Below, piece by piece: positions 9,250-16,773 of a DNA stretch of 16,773 nucleotides. Position 1 is the stretch's first letter; each line of letters begins with the position of its first letter. The stretch covers positions 44,976 to 61,748 of the forward strand of contig JAAAIG010000059.1 in NCBI GenBank assembly GCA_015852425.1, given 5' to 3'. The position numbers were made by a program, and so were the translations under genes. Origin of the DNA: Gryganskiella cystojenkinii. Its lineage: Eukaryota > Mortierellomycota > Mortierellomycetes > Mortierellales > Mortierellaceae. The notes under the pieces were generated by a model. It saw nothing but the letters and a program-made list of their open reading frames with translations, was not told the DNA's origin and did not search any database.

Positions 9250-9966
9250 TTTTTTTAACGGAAATAGGCGTGACAATGTTCTTGAGCATGAACTGCGGGA
9301 ACGCCAAGGGACCCACAACCAACATCAGTATCACGAACAACAGTCCATGGACCAAGCAATCTGTCGACGTTGAGACCGCAGCTTGGTCGAGAATATAGGG
9401 GCTCGGATTTGTTTGCTCGGTCGCAGCAAGAACTACATAGTCGAGTGCCAACGGTCGACCCAAGGGATCAGACAGATCGGGTGCAAGATAAACAGCATGA
9501 TATGACCCATGATAAAATCACACGCAAACATGGACATCTCAATGATCTTGCAGGCGTACTCGCATAAATGCTGAGATCGCGTGCATTCCCAAACCACGAC
9601 CGTGCCATTTACCGGCCCACCAGGCTCGGTTCATCTCATCGTGCTTGAACTCGCAAGTCAAAAAGACCGTGATCAGAACCTTGAACACAAACCGCTGGAC
9701 CGAAATTGTCGCAATGATGCCCAAGATTGCAAGAGGCGAGTTCCAGGCTTCGAGCGCCCAAAGTGCCTCAAAGAATCCCAAGAGAGTCAGCAGTGAGATT
9801 GTGTGAGCGACCGCGGCCATGATCGATCCCAACTTGACACAACACATGCTCATGCACGAACCCAACAGGACGACATAAAGAAGAAGACTGCCAGAACCGC
9901 CGCATTGACAACCACGGGACCCAACGCGAAGGACGCGACTCGGAGCAATCCACTAGTTGCCGGTGC
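9250..9966 (-). pseudogene. FKS1: C-terminal remnant of beta-1,3-glucan synthase (FKS1/GT48 family)
   Basis: Read on the minus strand, about 235 codons match the last transmembrane part of fungal beta-1,3-glucan synthase, spread over two frames. The pieces in order are: LLRVASFALGPVVVNAAVLA; then CCVKLGSIMAAVAHTISLLT through FFEALWALEAW, ISVQRFVFK and WWAGKWHGRGLGMHAIS; then KIIEMSMFACDFIMGH through ICLIPWVDRWHSTM; then RPSKQIRAPIFSTK; and last LLFVILMLVVGPLAFPQ. Lesions: a frame change near 9850-9890, a net 2-nt loss (or 1-nt gain) near 9559-9563, an in-frame TAG at 9433-9435 just after HSTM, and another frame change near 9340-9365. Intact family members have roughly 1,700-1,900 residues with a large catalytic domain, which is missing here. 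Introns cannot explain the stop and all the shifts, which fall inside conserved motifs. The 5' boundary near 9966 is approximate. Confidence 0.85.
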
Positions 9967-10868
9967 GACTTCTTATTTGCTAGGTGGAAATGGCTTCCAC
10001 TTTGAAGATGATCACGGTCCTCAAAATAGACTATCTACGCCACTTGCTCCTTTCACAGTGACTGGCAAGGAGGTTTTTCTCTCTCAAGTCATTCAACGGT
10101 TGCAAGTCTGCAAGACGCAGCTCGCTCTTAGCTTTGTTTGGGCACCGTTAGTCCCGGATCTTTGCTGGTCACCCTTGCCTTGCGCCAAACCGTAAATTGA
10201 ATACAAAAGCAGCTTGTGTACTATTGGTAACAGGACAAAAGGACGTTATAATTCTTGCTTCCAACCTCGGGGTTGTGAGTATGAAAGAAAAGAAAAACGA
10301 AAAATATTTGTCAACAAAGTTCAGATCTGCCAATACTATATCTCCTCTGTCCACGCGTCGCAGGTTTTTAACCTTACAGCTGTCAAAACCCTACCGCCAA
10401 ATGGGGACACCGGTCTAGAGTAGCATATTCGTTTGCCATGAATAACAATAAGTGGTTGAAATGAAACGATATATTTACTTCTCCCCACCCTCTCCGTGTT
10501 AACCGCCCGATCGCGCAGATCAGCAAGAGCGATAGCAGCACCAACAGGTTTTCGATTTCAGTTTATCTCTTTTCTCTTTCGCCCGGAGAATGCATCGCAC
10601 CGCAAAAACACAAAACCCGAATGTCGCCAGGTATAGTTGTCACGTGATATATGATCCTATTCTACTCTAGGATTTCGACGCCCAAGACTTTTGGATGCTC
10701 ACTGGCTCAGGTTCTCGTATATCCTGTTGCAGAAGTTGGAGACAAAGGAGAAAACGTCGGAATTGGTGTTTTTTTCCAGTACGTAACGAGGACTAATGGC
10801 AAGCCTTTCTGCTCGTTATTGAAATTACATAGGTCACTCGGTTTGATCCTGGCTCCGACCGTGTCATT

Positions 10869-10886
10869 ATCAGATTCGAATCTGAT
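10869..10886. repeat. 18-bp perfect palindrome upstream of the GH72 gene
   Basis: ATCAGATTCGAATCTGAT equals its own reverse complement over all 18 bases; the next base pair outward does not match. It lies 525-542 bp upstream of the GH72 ATG and could be a site for a dimeric transcription factor. It matches no factor I can name. Confidence 0.5.
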
Positions 10887-11265
10887 CTTATCTCCGTCTG
10901 AACCAAAAGACCGCAGATGGTGGCGAGTGGCAAGTTGAGGGTGGAAGGGACCCTTTCCCGTTTGGATAGTTTCCAACTCTCGATCTACCCTGGTCAGTTT
11001 TTTTTTCTCGAGGCTAGTGGGACCCTTCGTTGGCGACTGCCTTAGGACGGTTCCTGTTTCGTTTTTTCCCTCTCCCATAAAAAGGTGTCTCTCTTGAGTC
11101 ATCCGCCCTTCTCGTTGACCTTACAACAACCCGTCAGCTAACACACACGCCTTTCTTTTTCGAACTTCTTAGACTCCACCGTCATCAATTACGACTGCTG
11201 CATTTTTATACTCGCGTATTTTCCTTTTGTCCTGGCTATTTTTATGGAGGAACAAAACAAGCTGA

Positions 11266-11273
11266 TTTAAATA
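11266..11273 (+). promoter_or_regulatory. TATA-like element of the GH72 gene
   Basis: TTTAAATA sits 138-145 nt before the ATG at 11411 and is followed by a pyrimidine-rich leader with no intervening ATG. It is a plausible core promoter element; a second A+T-rich candidate, ATAAAAA, lies near 11079. Confidence 0.4.
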
Positions 11274-11410
11274 CTCCAATCTATTCATCATCCTTACGTT
11301 CGTTCGATCTGTTCGTCTCTTTTTGTTTCTGACCCAGCGCTCAGACGTCTCAGCCCCGATCCTTTCTCCTTTCCTCTCTCACTCTTTTTTCAACACTCTT
11401 CACCAAAGCC

Positions 11411-13063
11411 ATGGTCCGACTTTTCAGCGCCTCGACCCAGGCTCTCACTATGGCCGTGAGCCTAGTATCAGTCTCGGCACTTAACCCAATCGTTATTAAG
11501 GGAACAAAGTTCTTTGACTCCGTCACCAAGGACCAGTTCTTCATCAAAGGCGTGGCATACCAACCCCGGTCCTCGACCACCGGTTTTTACGATCCTCTGG
11601 CAAGGCCCGCCGATTGCAGACGCGACTTTGGCCTCATGAAGGATCTTGGACTGAACACTATCCGAGTTTACCAGGTATATTTTCTACGTTTGTACTTTAC
11701 GTTTGGCATATGGGTGCGCTAAAATGAGAAGAGAGAGAGAACCATGGTATCTAACGCTTTGTTTGATGATGAATCGAAAAACAACCCGAACCCCCCCTTC
11801 CAGGTGGACCCTTCCTTGAACCATGACGAGTGTATGACAATTCTTCGAGATGCAGGAATCTATCTGATGCTGGACCTGGCCGTGCCCAGACACTCGATCG
11901 TCCGTACTAACCCCGAGTACGACACCAATATCTGGAACAACGTTCGGAGCACGATCAACGCCTTCCAGGGTTACGACAACACCATGGGTTTCTTTGTCGG
12001 TAACGAGGTCACAAATGATAACAAGACGACGGTCGCGAGTGGTTACGTCCGGGCGCTTTTACGCGATACTAAGAACTATCTCCGCTCCCAAGGCTCTCGC
12101 AAGATCCCTGTCGGTTACGCAAACAATGATGATCCAGATGTCCGACTCCAGATCCAGAGTTATTTCAACTGTGGGCCAGAAGAGGAACGAATTGACTTTT
12201 TCGGGATTAATCTGTATGAGTGGTGCGGCACAGGAGTTACATATAGGACATCCGGCTACGCTGAGCGTACGGCTGATATCGCATCGTATTCGATTCCAGT
12301 ATTCCTTTCCGAGTTTGGTTGTAACGCTGTCTCGCCAAGGACCTTTCCCGAAGTCAAGTCGATCTTTGGGCCGGACATGACCAACACCTGGTCTGGTGGT
12401 ATCGTTTATGAATGGTCTCAAGAGGACAACAGCTATGGACTGGTCAAGATCAACCCAGACAACACGGCGACGAAGCTTCCAGATTACACAAACCTCAAGG
12501 CGGCTCTTGAGCCTCTCCACCCAACGGGAGTCAACATGGATGCCTTTAATGACCAAAAACCGATCTCGACTTGTCCTGTGATTAGTGCGACTTGGGAAGC
12601 GAGTAAAAACTTAGCCCCGACTCCATCCACCTCGTCCTGTGACTGTATGATATCCTCATTGAACTGTGTGGCCTCAGATCAAGCCGTGGCAACGACCGAG
12701 AGTCTGGGAACGTTGTTGAACACCATCTGTGGGATGACCTCGTGTGATGATATCAGTTCGAATGGAAAGTCCGGTGTCTATGGCAAGTACTCGTTCTGCA
12801 CCCCTGCCCAAAAGCTCTCGTATATGTATAATCTGTACTATACCAACATTGGCAAGAAGGCGGCCTCGACTTGCAACTTCAACGGTATGGCCAAGCTCGC
12901 AGTTGCGACCAAATCCTCAGATCAAGATTGTTATTCGAACAAAGATATAGACACTGCAGGAACCAAGTCTGGAAGTTACACGGGATCTGGTGCTCGGCTT
13001 GGATCAACCGCAATCTGTTTGGCGACTGTTTTGGCTGCCTCGTCATTCTTCAGCATGATCTAA
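11411..13063 (+). CDS. GPI-anchored 1,3-beta-glucanosyltransferase (GH72 with CBM43; Gas/Gel/Phr family)
   Basis: Two exons, 11411-11674 and 11804-13063, are joined across a 129-nt intron (GTATAT to CCAG) and give 507 residues. The enzyme cuts beta-1,3-glucan and transfers the new end to another chain, lengthening wall glucan at the outer plasma membrane. Residues 1-23 are a signal peptide. The GH72 barrel follows from about residue 25 to 330 ([26 protein letters not shown]). E156 in FFVGNEVTN is the acid/base residue and E258 in [10 protein letters not shown] the nucleophile, by comparison with Gas2-type enzymes. Residues about 345-465 are a Cys-rich CBM43 (X8) domain ([10 protein letters not shown], then [17 protein letters not shown]), placing it in the GAS+ class. 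A short Ser/Gly stretch and hydrophobic tail ([16 protein letters not shown]) form a GPI-attachment signal; the modified residue is probably among 475-489. The length is typical of the family. Both catalytic residues are present, so it is presumably active. Confidence 0.95.
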
Positions 13064-13886
13064 GTTAGCTGTTTTTATTTATTTTTTCCATTTGAATACA
13101 ACCCAACATATCATCCTCGTTGTGATCCCTTTTTGTCTTTCTGTCCAAGTTCTAGAAGTCGTACAGTTACTAGACATTTTTGCGTTCGAAATTTATTTTT
13201 TCCAAGCCACCAGCAGGCGGCGGACCTATTAATTTGAGTCCTTCCGGCCGCAATGGCACCTTCCTTTCTCAAACCAAAGCAAAAATGGTTGGTCACGTGC
13301 AGTGATGCTGAACCTCACCATCCCAGTTCAATCGATGACCCATCCAAGGATAAACGACATACAAAGGCAACCATCCATCATCAGGAGTAGCGTTTTCGAC
13401 CCAGGAGACACCAACATCCGTCCATACACATCGTTGGAGATGGGATCTGGTTCAAATTTCGGCACTCATGCGATCACTTTCACCGTCATGCGGTCTTGAG
13501 GGTTTTGGATGCGATCCAAAGAAGATCAGACTACCTTTTTCAGCGGAATTGAGAGTGTCGACAGCCAATTAGTCCAGGAATGAAAGAGACATCTTGTTTG
13601 GAGGATTCACCACAGCTGTACTTAATCCGAATCCATGAGGAGACTTTGATCTCTGGCAAAGGTCAAGGTCTTGATGGTGGAAGATCTCAATTCATTGACG
13701 GATTGCTCAAGGATCACTCTGGCGGAAGGAGATGACAAGAAACTTGCTTATGGGACAAATATCAACTTTTCATCTCTCAACTCTTCAGGAAGCACCATCA
13801 TCCATCCTCACAGAATCAACAGAGATTATAAAAAGATGAAAAGAGGGCTAACAATTCATCTTTTTGATCTTTTTGATCCTTCATAG
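13064..13886 (+). other. GH72 3' flank, RPS27 promoter and probable first intron
   Basis: The GH72 3' UTR must end in the first part. A pyrimidine-rich CCTTCCTTTCTC at about 13259-13270, resembling ribosomal-protein leaders, precedes an ATG at 13285 in good context, and CACGTG lies at 13294-13299. The right end is a clear 3' splice site: a GCTAAC branch sequence near 13848, a T-rich tract and CATAG ending at 13886. No strong donor (GTAAGT, GTATGT or GTGAGT) is visible upstream. No box C/D snoRNA pair was found. Confidence 0.45.
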
Positions 13887-14655
13887 TTGGCTGTCGACCT
13901 TTTGAACCCCTCCCACGCTCTTGAGCAGAAGACCCACAAGTTGAAGAGACTCGTACAGTCTCCCAACTCCTACTTCATGGACGTCAAGTGCCCTGTAAGT
14001 CCACGCGCCGTTTATATCCTTTCGACACAAAATAGACCGGAGTACAACAGCAATGACAAGATATTCAGCTTTGGGATATGGAGACTCTCTGGAAGGACTC
14101 ACTTGTTCACACATGGACATCGGCAGTGAAGCTTTTTTTTAACGGTGTTCGCGGATCATTATCAATGTCGATTCTCAAAGCCCTCTTTTGAAGGCCAAGC
14201 AATGTTTTTCGACCTAATTTGCTGCTGCGGCAAAGTACCCTCTCGCACTGCTCTGGATCGGCCATTTTGTGCAACAACAAGGATGGCAGCGCAACCACAC
14301 AACTCAAACAGGAAACCTCACTTTGGCCATGAACCTGTTTACTTACTTATTTTGGATCTGCTCCCTTTCGATCCGCCTGGTGTAATATATAGGGATGCGT
14401 CCAGATCACCACCGTCTTCTCGCACGCCCAGACCGTCGTCATGTGCTCCAGCTGCGCCAACGTTCTTGCCCAGCCCACCGGAGGTATCACTCGCTTGACC
14501 GAGGGTAAGTTATTCCAAGAACGTCAGAAGAGCGTTGTTTTCTATTACACTTTTAGCTTTTCGTCCTGATAACTTCAATTTCAATATCGCTGACACCTTT
14601 TTTTCTTTTTTTCTCTTATCTCTCAGGCTGCTCCTTCCGCCGCAAGCAGGCTTAA
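13887..14655 (+). CDS. RPS27: 40S ribosomal protein eS27 (S27); first exon not resolved
   Basis: Three exons are clear: 13887-13994, 14393-14504 and 14627-14655, separated by introns of 398 and 122 nt, both with GTAAGT donors. They encode 82 residues of eS27, from [20 protein letters not shown] to [12 protein letters not shown]. Complete family members have 82-84 residues, so only the initiator Met, or Met plus one residue, is missing. The codon before 13887 is TAG, part of a well-formed acceptor, so a tiny upstream exon must supply the start. Candidates are the ATG at 13285-13287 (followed by GTTGGT) or at 13674-13676 (followed by GTGGAA); both donors are weak. The zinc finger is CPGC and CSSC, residues 36-39 and 55-58 if exon 1 is ATG alone. 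The protein sits on the small subunit near the platform and helps in rRNA processing. GCV replaces the more usual GC(F/Y) after the finger. Confidence 0.95.
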
Positions 14656-14683
14656 GCGCTTGTTCTTCAATGTTTTTTCATGC

Positions 14684-14689
14684 AATAAA
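14684..14689 (+). promoter_or_regulatory. Poly(A) signal of RPS27
   Basis: AATAAA lies 28 nt after the TAA at 14653-14655, giving the short 3' UTR typical of ribosomal protein genes. Confidence 0.65.
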
Positions 14690-15093
14690 CAGCAGGATCA
14701 ATCTATTTGAGCGCTATATTTCCTACTCCCTTTATGGACGGACATCAAATGAATGGTCAAAATTGTACTTGCGTGGATAAACTGTCCCATTGTTAACTTT
14801 GTCGAACAAAGGAAAGGAGTGTTGTCGTCGCTTTCACACCCCACACTCTTTTGCCTCTGTTCTGTTTGATCAGAGCACGAAAATTGGGAGGAGGTGCAAT
14901 TAGACCAAAATATGGGCATCTTTGCCTGGTCGTTTTCTATTGGTTGACAGCGTCCAAGGAAGTCGATATTCTTTGATGCGAGTCGTTTTCCATTCGTTTA
15001 AGATCAGGTTCATCTCCATTTCTCCATTTAGTCCAACTTATCACTTCACTCTCGGCATCCATTTCTCTTCCTATAACGACATAAATCAGCATA
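14690..15093 (+). other. Intergenic region and promoter of the membrane-anchored protein gene
   Basis: No gene was recognised here. The last 100 nt before 15094 are C+T-rich and end in an A-rich ATAACGACATAAATCAGCATAATG context, as expected of a fungal leader. No clear TATA box was seen. Confidence 0.4.
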
Positions 15094-16700
15094 ATGGGAT
15101 ACGAATACGTCCTACTCGCCGCTGCCGTCTTGGTTCCTCTAGGAGTCTTTAGTCTTCTCAAAAGTGATCACTCTTCCCCTCAGGCGACCGCCACCAAGTC
15201 ATCTCTCCCTGGTTCATTCGGCGGCGAGAGCTCGTCCTCCAAATCAAAAAAGAAAAAGTCTAAAAAAAAGGCTGGAACGGCAGCTTCCAAGACGTCCTCA
15301 GAGAAGCAACAGGAATCTGAAGAGTCCGAGACGGAGGTCCCAGCCACGTCACCCCCACCCAAGAACAGAAAGGAGGCACGCGCTGAGGCGTCAAAGTCAA
15401 CTAAGGATTCCAAGGGATCCGTCGCCAATGGGAACGATAACAAGAAGAATAAGAAGACCAATCCCGTCGAGCCAGTCAAGACCAAGGCCACCACTACCCC
15501 TGTCGCCCCAACTCCTGTTGCCACGTCATCGTCCACGGCTCCCACTTCAACCTCAGAGACGATCATCAGTGGCACCAACAACAATAACAACAAGACTGGC
15601 AACTCGAGCAACACCAACAAGCCTACGTCAGTCGAGAATTGGAAGAAGCAAAAGCAGGAACAAAATAAGGAGCTTTTGGCGAAACAGCAGGAACAACTTC
15701 AGTTTGCTGCGGCAACAGCCAAAAACGGTTCTTCTTCCTCTTCCCATTCTTCCTCATCTCTCAACATTGCCTCCATTCCAGGACCTGGTGCCATGGGAAA
15801 CAACAGCAAGAAGAAGAATTCTCGCAACAATGCCTCCTCTGGACTGTCTCATGCAGAGTTTCCAACCCTTGGAGCACAAGAACCCAAACAGCCCAAACCA
15901 CCAAAGGTCCAAGTGGTCAAACAACAAGCGACTTTGAAGGCTCGACCTCCTCCTAAAGAAGAGAGTGAGGAGGAGGAAGAAGAAGAAACGGAAGAAGTTG
16001 AGGATCAGGAGGAAGAAGAAGAAGAAGAAGAAGAATGGACAACAGTCGAAAAGTCTTCATCGTCAGCGGCTCCTGTACGATCCGGTGGCATCGATTTCAG
16101 CAAACCCATGGATCCCTGGGTCGCTCAACAGCAACAACAAAAGCTTGATCGGATCGCAGCGGCTGACCCCCATGGAGAACAGACCACACAATTTGCCAGA
16201 GTTCTCTCGATCAAGCCCACTGTAAAGGAGGAACGTATTCGTGAAGCGATCCCCGATGGATTCAGCACACAAAAGAGTAAGTTGTTATTGATTCTATGTT
16301 CACTCTACTTGGTGCGAAATGAACGCGAACAAAAGTCCGTCCGCTAATAAATTTCTAACCTCTCATTTTTTTTTTTTTAGCACGCTCCACTGGATCATCG
16401 GGATCCAGTAGTTACCAATCGGCAGAGGTCACCAAGAAGCAACGCGAGAACCTTGCCAAGGCTGCCAAGAAGAAGGAGGAGAAGGCAGCGATGGATGCTG
16501 TTCAGGAACAGCGACGACTTGAGCATATGCGTCAGGTCAAAGCCGAGAAGATGAAGGAGTTTTATCGTGCTCAAAGCAAGAAGCAGGCGCCTGCGGAGTC
16601 TCGATGGACCGCACCCAAGGAGACAGGACCTTCATCGTCGACTGTGAGTGGAGGCATGTCCTCTCAGGTCAACGATAAGGGCCAACTTATCTGGGACTGA
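15094..16700 (+). CDS. Uncharacterised N-terminally membrane-anchored, lysine- and glutamate-rich protein
   Basis: Two exons, 15094-16276 and 16381-16700, are joined across a 104-nt intron (GTAAGT donor, TTCTAAC branch sequence, T12 tract, TAG acceptor) and give 500 residues. I do not recognise the family. Residues 4-21 (EYVLLAAAVLVPLGVFSLLK) form one hydrophobic segment followed by a lysine cluster (50-59), the layout of a signal-anchored ER or outer-membrane protein facing the cytosol. Residues 60-250 are Ser/Thr/Asn/Lys-rich with a short charged helix at 181-204 (NWKKQKQEQNKELLAKQQEQ). A motif HAEFPTLG lies at 253-260. Residues 289-314 are almost pure glutamate, followed by WTTVEK. Residues 331-395 (GGIDFSKPMDPWVAQQQQQK onward to IPDGFSTQK) look like the most ordered block. 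The C-terminal part is a long charged helix (KKQRENLAKAAKKKEEKAA, then RRLEHMRQVKAEKMKEFY), ending GQLIWD. The start is the first ATG of the frame and gives the anchor. Function is unknown; an RNA- or ribosome-linked role is only a guess from composition. Confidence 0.8.
15958..16035 (+). repeat. GAA/GAG codon repeat encoding a polyglutamate tract
   Basis: An in-frame run of GAA and GAG codons with few interruptions encodes residues 289-314 of the membrane-anchored protein. Its mixed codons suggest it is older and more stable than the pure (GA)28 repeat elsewhere in the window, though length variation between strains is plausible. Confidence 0.8.
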
Positions 16701-16773
16701 GATATCTATCCATCAAAACATAGAAGTGGGAAAACATGGACCTCCGACCAAACACAAAGCGCGACCGAAAAAA
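16701..16773 (+). other. 3' flank at the window edge
   Basis: These 73 nt after the TGA at 16698-16700 are probably 3' UTR of the membrane-anchored protein gene. No AATAAA is present before the window ends. Confidence 0.4.

Larger units (their letters stand above)
9967..11410. other. Upstream region of the GH72 gene
   Basis: No recognisable gene was found. The part next to the FKS remnant might hold further, unrecognisable decay. An E-box-type CACGTG lies at 10641-10646, within TCACGTGA. An 18-bp perfect palindrome lies at 10869-10886. From about 11100 onward the plus strand is C+T-rich and leads into the GH72 leader. Frames of up to 131 codons here (for example 10707-11102 minus) lack known motifs. 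Confidence 0.45.

Noticed and set aside
9803..10195. Plus-strand 130-codon frame
   Set aside because: Its first part is antisense to the FKS remnant, and the rest has no motif; the openness is likely incidental.
10707..11102. Minus-strand 131-codon frame upstream of the GH72 gene
   Set aside because: No motif or splice context, and it includes the translation of a palindrome; this is more likely promoter sequence.
13288..13886. Possible intronic box C/D snoRNA in the RPS27 first intron
   Set aside because: TGATG-like sequences occur but no properly placed C and D box pair with a terminal stem was found; the second intron likewise.
15180..15620. Long minus-strand frame inside the membrane-anchored protein gene
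   Set aside because: It is a shadow of the Ser/Thr/Lys-rich coding strand and gives a low-complexity Leu/Val translation.

Overview
This is a eukaryotic, almost certainly fungal, window. Genes are split by short GT-AG introns (about 98 to 130 nt, a few longer) with CTAAC/CTAAT-like branch points, leaders are rich in C+T, and the gene set is fungal: an ING-family chromatin reader, ribosomal protein eS27, a GH72 beta-1,3-glucanosyltransferase with CBM43 and a GPI signal, and a decayed beta-1,3-glucan synthase. The intron density and protein sequences suggest an early-diverging fungus, perhaps Mortierellomycotina. That placement is inference and was not tested by a search.

Layout. (1) 703-2251, plus: an eight-exon ING/Yng2-like gene ending in a PHD finger. 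(2) 2351-4533, minus: convergent with it, a 694-residue unrecognised protein with a histidine cluster and a C-terminal membrane segment completed by a 23-nt last exon. A perfect (GA)28 microsatellite lies in its leader. (3) About 4.7-7.7 kb: nearly 3 kb in which I see no convincing gene, only homopolymer runs and two short inverted repeats. (4) 7880-8356, plus: a small secreted double-psi beta-barrel protein with a TATA box and a structured 3' UTR. (5) About 9250-9966, minus: a C-terminal remnant of beta-1,3-glucan synthase (FKS1 family) broken by at least three frameshifts and an amber codon. (6) 11411-13063, plus: a two-exon GH72 gene. (7) 13887-14655, plus: the three recognisable exons of RPS27; its first exon is not resolved. 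(8) 15094-16700, plus: a two-exon gene for a 500-residue N-terminally membrane-anchored, low-complexity protein of unknown function.

Three neighbours concern the cell wall: the secreted DPBB protein, the dead glucan synthase fragment and the GH72 enzyme that remodels the product of such a synthase. This may be chance. The remaining genes are housekeeping (chromatin reading, translation) or unknown. I see no prokaryotic-type defence or mobile system. The least explained items are the His-rich tail-anchored protein, the FKS remnant and the N-anchored acidic/lysine-rich protein.
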